Notes: generated by a model not told the origin, from the sequence alone. DNA of 54,851 nt from Rubritepida sp. (GCA_007129145.1 SKWC01000131.1:1-54851), one strand, 5' to 3'. Shown: positions 43,499 to 50,971, numbered from the stretch's first letter. Numbers and translations: made by a program.

Positions 43499-43779
43499 CA
43501 GAGCCTATCCTCCAACCACGAGATCAGCGTGGTGCGAGCACGAGCGCCCTTCTCTTGCTCAAGGGCGTCAGCGGCGGATACCTGATTCGACTCCACGACG
43601 GCTTGCGCCTGCGCGATGGTCATGCCGGTGATGTCCACCGACGTGCCCTCGGGATTGTCGAGCTGATCGACGGCCTTGCGGGCGATGCGATGGCTCGCGG
43701 CGTCCGTGGCGGTCGGGTTCGTGATCCGCTGGTAGAGGCGGTCGAGGGCGGTTCTGATGACTTCGGCGTGCTGTGACAT
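43498..43779 (-). CDS. Small helical protein, 93 aa
   Basis: The ATG at 43779 has AGGAGG upstream. It is helical with an acidic/basic pattern (VIRTALDRLYQRITNPTATD; ARTTLISWLEDRL). It might be a small DNA-binding or assembly factor next to terminase. A small-terminase role cannot be excluded. No family is recognised. Confidence 0.55.
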   Translation of the reverse strand: MSQHAEVIRTALDRLYQRITNPTATDAASHRIARKAVDQLDNPEGTSVDITGMTIAQAQAVVESNQVSAADALEQEKGARARTTLISWLEDRL

Positions 43780-43809
43780 GCGTTCCTCCTGTGGGTATCG
43801 TACTTGACG

Positions 43810-46179
43810 CTACGGAAGCCTGTCGAAGAGGTCCCATCGGGCACGTTCAAGCTGCTGGTAGATGCGCTCACCATAGGACGGCATGTTGCCTCTCGTCCCG
43901 TAACGCGCCATCAACAGTGCCATGCCATCAAGCAGGTCCTCTATGACGGAGTTGGCTTGACGGACGGTATCGGCTTTCCCAATCCCAGCATCAAACAACT
44001 GGATCATCTCGGCAGCTTCCGCGATCAGGGACTCTGCCCCGTCGTCCCTGAGGAGAAAATCGGTCATTGCATCGTTGAGCCGTCTCCGCACTTCCTGCGG
44101 CACGGGCAACGGATCGCCCTCCGGTGAAAGCGGAGCTGGGAAGAAGCCTCTACCGCGAGCCTCCTCCGCGTAGGCCGTATCTGTCCCAACGAGATCAAGC
44201 GCTTCGCTGTACTGCTCCTTCCACTTTGCAATGGGCCTTCCGGCTTCATCTGACCTGGCGACACGCGAACCCGATGCTGCAAGGTGATCGAACTCTTGCT
44301 GCGCCTGCTGGGCCTGAACATCCGCGAAATGCCCCTGGTCGGCGGTCCTATGAAAGTCAAGATTCGCATCTTGATGTGTTGAGTATTCACCCCATGGGGT
44401 GCTCTCCCTACTGGCTCGCCACACCTCACCTCGGTTCGGCATCGCCGGGTCCAGCACAGGGTCGATATCAGGCCGTTCGTCCACGATCCTCGCAACCCGC
44501 GCCTCGGCCTCGTCGAGGTACCGCATGAACGCAAGGTGCGGCTCCCGCATGCCGCCATCAGGGTAGGCGTTCTGGAAGCCTCGCCGCATGTCACTGACCG
44601 CGTCGAGAGTGTTCATCAGGGCTTCCTTTGGCATCGGCGTGCTCGTCGGCGTCACGACTGGCGACAGGACGTTCTCGATGTCGCGGATGAAGTTCGCGTA
44701 CGATTCCATCTCCATCGAGTTGTTCGTACCGACGAGGAAGTCCGGCACCCACTCCATGCCAGGACCGTCGATGCCCAACTCGGTCGCTGTTCGTATCGCA
44801 AGCTCCGCTTCGTCGGCGGCGCCCGTGAACCCCTCGCGGAACGCCTTCAGGCCCGTCAGCTCATCCGCAGTGTCATGCGTCCGCACCATGCCCGCCAAGG
44901 TCGACTTCAACTCAGGCTCCGTCAAGCCCGTGCCCTCGCCGAGGAATCGCATCGCGCCGTCCTCGCCCATCGTCTGAATCGCCCGCTCCACGAACTGCTC
45001 CACGCCCTCACCCGGTGCGCTGGCCTCAGCGAAGCGCTGCAAGGTCGGCAGGTGGTCCGGCACCGCCTCGGGGGCACGGCTGATGACGCGACCCGCCTGC
45101 TCGTAATGGCCCTGCGCCGCCTGGTCGTACATGTTGAACAGCGTCTCGATCATCTCATTCACTTCGGGCTGGGAGATGTTGTGACCCTTCGCCCGCAGCT
45201 CCGCGTACCGCGCGATGCTCTCGTAATCGTAGGTCGGCAGGCCGATCTCGCTTGGGTGTTCGACGTAATCCCAGCCGTACCTGGCCCTCTCTGCCTCGGC
45301 CAGAGTGGTTGGGGCGCTCTGGTCGCGAGGGCGAGGGGGTGTTTCCCATCCTGGCGGCAGGGTCAACCCCTCATTCTCGCCAACGACACCCTTCATGATT
45401 CGGACCGGAACCGGACTGTCGGCCTGAACTGCCGCCAGTACCCGATGGTTCCCATCGCCCACCTTCCAGCGGCCTGTGTTCGGGTCGAAGATCACGATCA
45501 CGGCCTCTTGCGTGCCGCCCGGTTGATCCAGGAGGCGGAAGAAGTCCGTCTGCTGCGCAGCGGAGCGCCTCGGCAGGTTCCCCGCCGCCTCCTGAAGGAT
45601 GCTCGCGGGCATGAAGCCGAGCTGCTTCCCGCCACTCGTGCTCGCGGACAGCATCCTGATGCCAGCCGGGCCGAGCAGCGCGAACATCGGGATCAGGTCC
45701 GTGACCTTCTTCGCGCCGGTCGGGTCCGGCACCAGGAACTCAGCCATCATCGCCAAGATCGGATGCACGCCGCGCTCGATCAACGCCTCCGAGACCATCG
45801 GGGCGGTGTTGCGGTAGCGGCCCTCCTCGTCCATTTGCCAGTCGGTGCTCGCCGCCGCATCGAGCATTTCACGCAAGCCGCCACCCTGGACGGCTGCGCC
45901 CACGGCTCGGGTCGGCCCCTCGATGGGGGACAGCCACGACATCGTTGAGGGCCGAGAGAAGAACTCGTCGGCCTGCCGCATCATCCCGGCACCCAGCTCA
46001 CCGAAGGCATTGGCCTCCGCGCCTCGCGCCTGCATGATGTTCGGGCCGAGGTTCTGCCAGCCCTCCTGCAAGCCCGACAGGAACCGCTGGATGGCGTTCT
46101 GCGTGTCGGGCTGTGGCCCGCCCTGCGGCTGCGGTGCCCGCATCTGCTGAAGGTCTTGAGGGTTCCACTGGTCAGCCAT
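43810..46179 (-). CDS. Large protein with ParB-type DGNHR motif and shared IQRFL N-terminus, 789 aa
   Basis: The N-terminus carries DLQQMRAP (residues 9-16) and NAIQRFLSG (28-36), the same pair as in the 372-aa product encoded just upstream. A ParB/Srx-like nuclease motif GRWKVGDGNHRVLAAVQ lies at residues 236-252. The rest is long, helical and Ala/Glu-rich with no clear enzyme. In other phages such multi-domain polyvalent proteins are packaged and injected early to counter host defences. This is inference from motif and context. Confidence 0.6.
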   Translation of the reverse strand: MADQWNPQDLQQMRAPQPQGGPQPDTQNAIQRFLSGLQEGWQNLGPNIMQARGAEANAFGELGAGMMRQADEFFSRPSTMSWLSPIEGPTRAVGAAVQGGGLREMLDAAASTDWQMDEEGRYRNTAPMVSEALIERGVHPILAMMAEFLVPDPTGAKKVTDLIPMFALLGPAGIRMLSASTSGGKQLGFMPASILQEAAGNLPRRSAAQQTDFFRLLDQPGGTQEAVIVIFDPNTGRWKVGDGNHRVLAAVQADSPVPVRIMKGVVGENEGLTLPPGWETPPRPRDQSAPTTLAEAERARYGWDYVEHPSEIGLPTYDYESIARYAELRAKGHNISQPEVNEMIETLFNMYDQAAQGHYEQAGRVISRAPEAVPDHLPTLQRFAEASAPGEGVEQFVERAIQTMGEDGAMRFLGEGTGLTEPELKSTLAGMVRTHDTADELTGLKAFREGFTGAADEAELAIRTATELGIDGPGMEWVPDFLVGTNNSMEMESYANFIRDIENVLSPVVTPTSTPMPKEALMNTLDAVSDMRRGFQNAYPDGGMREPHLAFMRYLDEAEARVARIVDERPDIDPVLDPAMPNRGEVWRASRESTPWGEYSTHQDANLDFHRTADQGHFADVQAQQAQQEFDHLAASGSRVARSDEAGRPIAKWKEQYSEALDLVGTDTAYAEEARGRGFFPAPLSPEGDPLPVPQEVRRRLNDAMTDFLLRDDGAESLIAEAAEMIQLFDAGIGKADTVRQANSVIEDLLDGMALLMARYGTRGNMPSYGERIYQQLERARWDLFDRLP
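44357..44374. repeat. Inverted repeat inside the 789-aa gene
   Basis: TCAAGAT-TCGC-ATCTTGA is a perfect 7-bp inverted repeat. It resembles the genome-wide palindrome but its TCAAG/CTTGA halves are 8 bp apart instead of 4, so it is listed separately. Confidence 0.4.
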
Positions 46180-46180
46180 G

Positions 46181-47299
46181 TCACCTGCCCCTGTTCAGGA
46201 ACTTGTTCAGCGCTCGGATGGCCTCACCGTACTCTTCCATCGGAATGCCCCTGCTGCGATCCCAGCCACCAGTCGGGCCTTGCAGGACTTCGAGAAGTCT
46301 CGAACCGTCCCACGGTTGCACGAAGTGGCGACTCGGCGCGTAGAGGGCGCCCTCCTTGCCAACACGATCCCACCATCCGCTGTAGCCCAGGTCGATCATC
46401 GTCGGCATCACCTGAGGCTCAGGAACGTACGTGTACACCATCTCGTACAAGCGACGCGGGTCCAACCGGCCCTCATCCGCGAGACGCGTCACGCCACGCA
46501 GAAACGTCGGGTCAGTCCTCGGGTTATCAGCCAAGTTCGCGACGATGCGCTGCGCCTGCTCAGGGGTGAACGGACCCTGCTCGAAGTCCAGTAGGTTCGC
46601 GCCAGCCACGTATCCCGTCCGCACGTTCGGAGCCGCATCAGGTCGACCGCTACCCCCGCCGAAGAAGCCGGTGTCCTTCGCGGGCGACCCGGCGTAACGC
46701 GCGGCACGCTCAGGGTCCTGCGTGAAGTACCACCCCGGCCCACCACCCGACGAACCAGGTCGAGGCTTGTCGTACACGTAGTTCGTACCGTGATACATCG
46801 GCATCGGCAAGCCATCAGCGCCAGCGATGCTGATGCGACCCAGCGCCCGCAGAGCCGCCCTCGGGATCATCGCCGCCATCTGCGCGAACTGCCCAGGCCC
46901 AGGCTCGAACACGCCCATCGCCGCCTGCGCCGCCAAGCCACGCGCACCCTCGAAGCCCTGCTGAGCCGTCACGTCCCCGTACGTCAGTGAGGGATCGAAC
47001 GCAGGCAAGTCACCCCACGTGCCGGGGTGCGCCAAGATCGCCTGCCAGATGTTCGCCGGGATCGCGTCAGGGTTGCCGTAGTTCGCCGCGACCGGACCGA
47101 GTCGCTCACCAGTCTCCGCAGCCATCTGCCGCCAGCCAGCCAGGAACCGCTGAATCACGTTCCCGCTATCAGTCCGAGGAGCCTCCGCTACCGGGCTTCG
47201 CATCTGGCTGAGGTCGGCGTGCTGGAAAGCCCGCCCATCGTGCTGCCCGCTGGGCGTATGAGTCCCCGTGGGCGGTGGCCGTCGGTCGCGGTCTGCCAT
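46181..47299 (-). CDS. ADP-ribosyltransferase-like protein, 372 aa
   Basis: Motifs of phage polyvalent ADP-ribosyltransferases are visible: MPMYHGTNYVYD (YHGT at residues 168-171) and GPGWYFTQDPERAARYAG (about 187-203). The likely role is transfer of ADP-ribose from NAD+ to a host target. The N-terminus has DLSQMRSP (29-36) and NVIQRFLAG (47-55), shared with the 789-aa neighbour. The start ATG at 47299 has GGGAG and lies 131 bp inside the upstream gene. Palindromic site 11 is at 46289-46304. Confidence 0.68.
   Translation of the reverse strand: MADRDRRPPPTGTHTPSGQHDGRAFQHADLSQMRSPVAEAPRTDSGNVIQRFLAGWRQMAAETGERLGPVAANYGNPDAIPANIWQAILAHPGTWGDLPAFDPSLTYGDVTAQQGFEGARGLAAQAAMGVFEPGPGQFAQMAAMIPRAALRALGRISIAGADGLPMPMYHGTNYVYDKPRPGSSGGGPGWYFTQDPERAARYAGSPAKDTGFFGGGSGRPDAAPNVRTGYVAGANLLDFEQGPFTPEQAQRIVANLADNPRTDPTFLRGVTRLADEGRLDPRRLYEMVYTYVPEPQVMPTMIDLGYSGWWDRVGKEGALYAPSRHFVQPWDGSRLLEVLQGPTGGWDRSRGIPMEEYGEAIRALNKFLNRGR
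46289..46304. promoter_or_regulatory. Palindromic site 11 (TTCGAGAAGTCTCGAA)
   Basis: Perfect TTCRAG-N4-CTYGAA match with right flank CCG, inside the 372-aa gene near its 3' end. Identical to sites 1 and 13. Confidence 0.78.
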
Positions 47300-48011
47300 G
47301 CTTCACTCCCTCTTCGCGCCGAGCAGCGGCGCCAGCCTCGCCCTTCGCACGGATGCCAGCCTCTTCATCCTCATCCTCAGCCGTTGGACCGTACAAAGCT
47401 CCCATTGGAGCATCTGCCCCCGGAACAGCGCCCTCGAGTGACCGAGCTGAAGCGCCAGACCGCGCTTGAGCGCCTGGGGGTGGCAGGTCACCTGCCCGCT
47501 TCGGCTGATGGGGACGAGCTTGAACGTCGAGAACTTCCTCACCTAGCTCCAATCTCACCGGGGCGCTGGACTCCACGTTGCCGATGTTGATCGTGATGCC
47601 ACCGAAGCCGCCAGCGCGAGGCTCCACCGGAGTGCCGCGAGCCTCGTTCAGGTACTTCCCCGCAGCGATCATGTCACCCGGGAGCTGATCGACGTACACC
47701 AGGTCACCCTTCGCGGTGGCGACCAGGCGCCGCTCGTTGCGAGCCACCTTCGACATCTGCTCGAAGTGCGTCGCCTCATGCTGAATGCCGTACGCCTTGT
47801 TCACCAGCTCAGCGCGGATCATGGCTCGGAACTGCGGCAGCGAGAGGATGCGAGAGAACACGGCGGGCGGCAAGTTGATGATGTCCGCCCGCTTCGCGAG
47901 CGGGAGCGACTCGTCGAGGCACTCCGGGTGATCCTCGAGCATCTGAACGAAGAACTCGTCCAGGGACCCGAAGTGCTGCTCCACGGCAGCGAGAGCGGTG
48001 CGCTCATTCAT
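47169..48011 (-). CDS. Possible small terminase subunit or DNA-binding protein, 280 aa
   Basis: The ATG at 48011 lacks a Shine-Dalgarno sequence but follows a TATGGT -10-like box by 6 bp, so it may be leaderless. The N-terminal 160 residues are helical (FRAMIRAELVNKAYGIQHEA; DMIAAGKYLNEARGTPVEPR), resembling small-terminase DNA-binding and oligomerisation regions. A low-complexity Ala/Arg/Glu/Pro tail follows. It is the first gene of the late block after the terminator at 48044. The last 131 bp also encode the start of the 372-aa protein in another frame. Confidence 0.5.
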   Translation of the reverse strand: MNERTALAAVEQHFGSLDEFFVQMLEDHPECLDESLPLAKRADIINLPPAVFSRILSLPQFRAMIRAELVNKAYGIQHEATHFEQMSKVARNERRLVATAKGDLVYVDQLPGDMIAAGKYLNEARGTPVEPRAGGFGGITINIGNVESSAPVRLELGEEVLDVQARPHQPKRAGDLPPPGAQARSGASARSLEGAVPGADAPMGALYGPTAEDEDEEAGIRAKGEAGAAARREEGVKHGRPRPTATAHGDSYAQRAARWAGFPARRPQPDAKPGSGGSSD

Positions 48012-48017
48012 GCGACC

Positions 48018-48023
48018 ACCATA
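48018..48023 (-). promoter_or_regulatory. Candidate -10 box for leaderless start at 48011
   Basis: TATGGT on the minus strand, exactly 6 bp before the ATG. The same geometry occurs at 8096/8108. It is placed right after a terminator, where a new transcript is expected. Confidence 0.5.
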
Positions 48024-48043
48024 CGCGATTCGCGCAGAAAGAA

Positions 48044-48075
48044 GGGCGGAACCCCAACCCACGGAGGTTCCGCCC
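48044..48075 (-). terminator. Intrinsic terminator on the minus strand
   Basis: GGGCGGAACC and GGTTCCGCCC form a perfect 10-bp stem with a 12-nt loop. On the minus strand the hairpin is followed by TTCTTTCT. It separates the regulator/GroES group (48121-50868) from the late genes and is the strongest terminator in the window. Confidence 0.8.
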
Positions 48076-48120
48076 AGCTCCCGCGCCGATCACCGTCAGG
48101 AGAACAGCGAGGTCAGTGTA

Positions 48121-48537
48121 TCACGACGGGTCACGCTCGGGAGGCTTGTTCGGATCGAACTGCCGCCCCACGTACGTCAGGATGCAGCGGATGTCCGACT
48201 CGTTGATGATGAGGTACTTCGTGCCGTCCAGCTCCAGCTCCACCCCGGCGTAGCGAGCGTAGATGATCTCCCAGCCCGGCTCCACGCGCGGCCTGCGACG
48301 CTTGCCGTTCTCCAGCATCGTTCCGTCGCCAGTGAGGAGCACGAGGCCCTTCTGCGTGAACTCCTGCGCGGACTCGGGGATGACGATGCCCGCGTCGGTC
48401 TGCGTCTCGCGCCGCACGGGCGGCATCACCAGCACGCGCGGGCCGACCAGTTCGATGTTCGGCACGATGATCGGGTACTCGCGCACCTTGTCGATGATGG
48501 GCGGCTCGAACGGCTTGTCTTCCACCTTGATGCTCAC
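48121..48537 (-). CDS. GroES-like co-chaperonin, 138 aa
   Basis: The Cpn10 pattern is clear: LVGPRVLVMPPVRRETQTDA, GIVIPESAQEFTQKGLVLLT, GDGT, VEPGWEIIYARYAGVELELD and YLIINESDIRCIL. The mobile-loop region (RRETQTDAGIVIP) that binds GroEL is present. It is longer than GroES (about 97 aa), with extensions of about 30 residues at the N-terminus and about 13 at the C-terminus. Like T4 gp31 it could replace or modify host GroES to fold the capsid or another phage protein. No GroEL is encoded. Confidence 0.85.
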   Translation of the reverse strand: MSIKVEDKPFEPPIIDKVREYPIIVPNIELVGPRVLVMPPVRRETQTDAGIVIPESAQEFTQKGLVLLTGDGTMLENGKRRRPRVEPGWEIIYARYAGVELELDGTKYLIINESDIRCILTYVGRQFDPNKPPERDPS

Positions 48538-49262
48538 TCTGGTTCACCTTTCATGATGCGCTGGATGCGGTCGAACTGCGTCTCCGAAGAGGCGACGGGC
48601 ATGGCGGGAGGGTCATCGCGGCGGTCTCGAGGCGGCGCGGGCGGCTTCTCCTTCACCTCGTGCAGCTCCGCGAGCGCCTCCTCGCGGGCGCGGCGGGCGG
48701 CGGCTTCCTCGCGCAGCTTCGCCCACGTGACGAGCTTCTGCATCTGCTCCTCATTGATCGGGGAGCGCTCGATGGGTTGGTTCTGCTCACGCTGAGGGAT
48801 GGGCACCATGCGGACCTTCGACTGCTCGAAGTCGCGTTGGAACGCGCCGAGGTGCTCATCGACGAGACGAACGCCGGTCTCGATCCTGTCGTACTGCTCA
48901 CCCAGGTCAGTGTTGATGCCGCTGAGCTTCGCGTCGAGTATGGCGTGCAGCGCGTCGGAGCGCTCATTGGCTCGCTCGAACGCGGCACGGTTCGCTTCCT
49001 CTTGCGCGGCCATGCTCGCGGCCATGGTGCGCAGCATTGCGGCGTGCGCTTTCGCCTCGTGCTCGATGATCGCGATGATGCGGGATGGGAACTCCGCGAG
49101 GTGCTTGTCGAACGCGTCGATCTCGGCGGCGAGGTGTACGTGGCTGCTCTCGAGCTTGCCGTAGCGATGGTTGTGGTAGCGGACGTAGAGGATGACGGCG
49201 GCGACGCCGAACACGAGCAGCGCCAGGAACGCGATGATGGTGGTCCAGACCTCACCGCTCAT
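48534..49262 (-). CDS. Membrane-anchored coiled-coil protein, 242 aa
   Basis: The start is the ATG at 49262 (MSGEVWTTIIAFLALLVFGV). An N-terminal transmembrane helix (residues about 6-28) is followed by a long helical, coiled-coil-like region (EHEAKAHAAMLRTMAASMAA) and an Arg/Glu/Pro-rich end. The topology suits a membrane-tethered protein such as a spanin-like or signalling anchor, but no lysis motif is seen. It overlaps the GroES gene by 4 bp. Confidence 0.6.
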   Translation of the reverse strand: MSGEVWTTIIAFLALLVFGVAAVILYVRYHNHRYGKLESSHVHLAAEIDAFDKHLAEFPSRIIAIIEHEAKAHAAMLRTMAASMAAQEEANRAAFERANERSDALHAILDAKLSGINTDLGEQYDRIETGVRLVDEHLGAFQRDFEQSKVRMVPIPQREQNQPIERSPINEEQMQKLVTWAKLREEAAARRAREEALAELHEVKEKPPAPPRDRRDDPPAMPVASSETQFDRIQRIMKGEPE

Positions 49263-49366
49263 GCGAGGCCCGCCACGGCGAACAGGACGCGGACGATGAG
49301 GAAGACCGTGAACGCGGCGAAGAGTACCACGGTCAGAATCTTCCAGAACTCTCGGCTGAACTTCAC
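49259..49366 (-). CDS. Micro membrane protein, 35 aa
   Basis: The frame from GTG at 49366 to TGA at 49261-49259 encodes MKFSREFWKILTVVLFAAFT followed by VFLIVRVLFAVAGLA, a single transmembrane helix with a basic N-terminus. GAGGAGG lies upstream. Its GTG overlaps the previous TGA (GTGA) and its TGA overlaps the next ATG (ATGA), so it is fully coupled. Function unknown. Confidence 0.6.
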   Translation of the reverse strand: MKFSREFWKILTVVLFAAFTVFLIVRVLFAVAGLA

Positions 49367-49611
49367 TCGTTGACCTCCTCGAAGAGCGGCTGCTCTCCCT
49401 CGAGCCGTGTGGGTTCGAGATTACTTGAACCGGCCTGTGCCTGTACGAACTCGAGCGCGGCGCCGAGGCGGTGCAGTGAGGCGTGAGCAGCGTTGGAGCC
49501 GCCACCGCCGAAGATCGAAGCCTTGGAGGCGGAGAGCGCCCCAATCGAGGCGGCGGCGATTCCGAACGACAGGTCCTCGGCGGTCAGCTTCAGGCGCGGA
49601 TCGTCAGGCAT
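49363..49611 (-). CDS. Hypothetical protein, 82 aa
   Basis: The start is the ATG at 49611 (MPDDPRLKLTAEDLSFGIAA). The N-terminal half is Ala/Ser/Gly-rich (ASIGALSASKASIFGGGGSN) and may form a weak membrane-active helix; the C-terminal half is acidic. It is coupled to both neighbours. Palindromic site 12 at 49414-49429 is near its 3' end. Confidence 0.55.
   Translation of the reverse strand: MPDDPRLKLTAEDLSFGIAAASIGALSASKASIFGGGGSNAAHASLHRLGAALEFVQAQAGSSNLEPTRLEGEQPLFEEVNE
49414..49429. promoter_or_regulatory. Palindromic site 12 (TTCGAGATTACTTGAA)
   Basis: Perfect TTCRAG-N4-CTYGAA match with both flanks GG and CCGG, inside the 82-aa gene. Confidence 0.78.
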
Positions 49612-50248
49612 CCTCGACTTCCTTCCTGGTGCGGCGACAGATGCGGCACTCGTCCTCAAGGTACCCGTTCTGCGGCGTCGCTTTGACCCACTCGTGGTCC
49701 AGCGGAGCGCACACAGGTGGCCGCGCGATGTGGTCGATGATGCCGCGGCCCTGCTCGAACGCTTCCGGCGCGGCGTACGCGTTGTCCTCATCGATGAAGG
49801 CGTACGGGTACCGAGCGCCGCGCAGCAGCTCTTCACCGAAGAGCGTCCTGATGACCGAGGCATTCGCCCTGCGCCCGGCCCCCCAAAAGAGCGGATTGAA
49901 GCCGAACTCCGTCAGGTTGCGCTCCATCGGATCGGCCCTGCCTATGCGGGGCGGCTCCGGCCCGACGAAGTACCGCGTGGCGATGGGCAGTACCTCATCG
50001 GTGGGCCGGGTCACGCCGCACCTGCGGCAGGTGGAGAGGCCGGTGCAGAAGAGGGCCTCGCCCGCTGGGCGGTACTCCTGCCACGCGTGCCCGAACACCT
50101 CGCAGTCGCTCGTGAAGAGACCCTGGATGTCGTCGAGGTCCACCTGCGTCACCATGCGTCCGCACTTGTCGCAGATGTACGCGTGCTGCTGCGGCTGATG
50201 CACGAACGAGTGCCCGTACAGCGTGCACTGATCCACGTCACTCGGCAT
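49604..50248 (-). CDS. Zinc-finger protein, 214 aa
   Basis: The start is the ATG at 50248 (MPSDVDQCTLYGHSFVHQPQ), with GAGGGTGAGG upstream. Cys pairs form three candidate zinc knuckles: CDKC (near residue 27), CRRC (near 76) and CRIC (near 205). Their spacing does not match a known class. A central region rich in Arg/Glu and aromatic residues may bind RNA or protein. No family is recognised. Confidence 0.6.
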   Translation of the reverse strand: MPSDVDQCTLYGHSFVHQPQQHAYICDKCGRMVTQVDLDDIQGLFTSDCEVFGHAWQEYRPAGEALFCTGLSTCRRCGVTRPTDEVLPIATRYFVGPEPPRIGRADPMERNLTEFGFNPLFWGAGRRANASVIRTLFGEELLRGARYPYAFIDEDNAYAAPEAFEQGRGIIDHIARPPVCAPLDHEWVKATPQNGYLEDECRICRRTRKEVEDA

Positions 50249-50288
50249 CGGCCTCACCCTCGATGGCTTTGACGGCGCTGGCGTCCAT
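50238..50288 (-). CDS. Possible 16-aa coupling micro-ORF
   Basis: The ATG at 50288 overlaps the upstream TGA (TGATG) and encodes MDASAVKAIEGEADAE, ending inside the next gene's start region. It may only carry ribosomes into the 214-aa gene. Weak support. Confidence 0.2.
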   Translation of the reverse strand: MDASAVKAIEGEADAE

Positions 50289-50626
50289 CACTCCACCAGC
50301 CCAAGCTCACGCAACCAGCCGCGCATCTCGAGTTCCGACAGGCGCCGAGTGGCTCTATACTCCCGCCCTTCGACCTCGATGACTAAGCGCTCACCGTCCG
50401 AGTGCAGCGTCACCTTCGGTTCCTCACCGCGCCGCATCGCCGCAGCGATGGACGCACCACCGGGCGTGTGTAGCAGGCTCGCGTACGCCTCACTCAGCGC
50501 TTCCTGTCGGCGAGCGAGAACCTGCTCGGCGGCGCTGGCGGCGTGCTGCGCTTCGGAGACCTCGGCCATCTGCGCGTTGAGGATGCGCATGATCGCGGGA
50601 AGCGTGTCGCCGGAGTAGATGTTCAT
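50288..50626 (-). CDS. Coiled-coil protein, 112 aa
   Basis: The ATG at 50626 overlaps the stop of the RHH gene (TGATG). Heptad-like Ala/Glu/Gln patterns (AQMAEVSEAQHAASAAEQVL) suggest a coiled coil. The C-terminal half has a small beta-strand part (EEPKVTLHSDGERLVIEVEG). As the second gene of the RHH operon it may work with the regulator. No family is recognised. Confidence 0.55.
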   Translation of the reverse strand: MNIYSGDTLPAIMRILNAQMAEVSEAQHAASAAEQVLARRQEALSEAYASLLHTPGGASIAAAMRRGEEPKVTLHSDGERLVIEVEGREYRATRRLSELEMRGWLRELGLVE

Positions 50627-50868
50627 CACTTCCGCGCCTTCACCTGCGTGGTCTTCGAGAAGTCTCGAACCGGGCGCGGCTCAGGCTCAACGGGCGACGC
50701 CACGCGGGGCTGAGGCTCCCTCACTTGACGTACCTGATCCTCAGCTTCCTTCTCCCGAGACAACCGCTCCAGCGCGAGCACCTGAAGCGACACGCCTCTC
50801 TTCGCTGCCTCCACGCGCATGTCACGGTGAAGCTCATCAGACACCTGCACCTTCACCCACTTCGCCAT
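50626..50868 (-). CDS. Ribbon-helix-helix (RHH) DNA-binding protein, 80 aa
   Basis: The start is the ATG at 50868 with CGGAGG upstream. The N-terminal MAKWVKVQVSDELHRDMRVE continues as AAKRGVSLQVLALERL, a beta strand plus two helices, the MetJ/Arc/CopG fold. RHH repressors bind tandem short repeats, and the promoter just upstream is packed with GGAACA/TGTTCC copies, so autoregulation is likely. The C-terminal 40 residues are charged. Palindromic site 13 at 50654-50669 is inside the gene. Confidence 0.8.
   Translation of the reverse strand: MAKWVKVQVSDELHRDMRVEAAKRGVSLQVLALERLSREKEAEDQVRQVREPQPRVASPVEPEPRPVRDFSKTTQVKARK
50654..50669. promoter_or_regulatory. Palindromic site 13 (TTCGAGAAGTCTCGAA)
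   Basis: Perfect TTCRAG-N4-CTYGAA match with right flank CCGGG, inside the RHH gene. Identical 16-mer to sites 1 and 11. Confidence 0.8.
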
Positions 50869-50880
50869 CACAAACCTCCG

Positions 50881-50969
50881 TGTTCCACCGGAACAACCAG
50901 AACATGTTCCAGGTGTTCCCATAGTACCACAGGAACAGTTCCGGTGGAACCAAGAGAACCAACGGAACA
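50881..50969. promoter_or_regulatory. Operator array of GGAACA/TGTTCC units
   Basis: In 89 bp there are at least nine GGAAC/GTTCC-type units: 50881-50886, 50890-50895, 50899-50904 (AGAACA), 50905-50910, 50914-50919, 50932-50937, 50937-50942 (AGTTCC), 50946-50951 and 50964-50969. Several form palindromes, such as AGAACATGTTCC at 50899-50910. The array covers the minus-strand promoter at 50921-50949. Confidence 0.75.
50921..50949 (-). promoter_or_regulatory. Minus-strand promoter of the RHH operon
   Basis: On the minus strand TTCCAC (50949-50944), a 17-bp spacer and TACTAT (50926-50921). Transcription would start near 50914, about 46 nt before the ATG at 50868. Both elements overlap GGAACA/TGTTCC units, so binding would block RNA polymerase. 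Confidence 0.6.
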
Positions 50970-50971
50970 AA

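Noticed and set aside
44357..44374. TCAAGAT-TCGC-ATCTTGA as a palindromic site
   Set aside because: TCAAG and CTTGA halves are 8 bp apart, so it does not fit the family; listed only as an inverted repeat.
50881..50969. LexA/SOS boxes
   Set aside because: GAAC/GTTC units are present but their spacing does not fit the known LexA consensus forms; local RHH operators are simpler.
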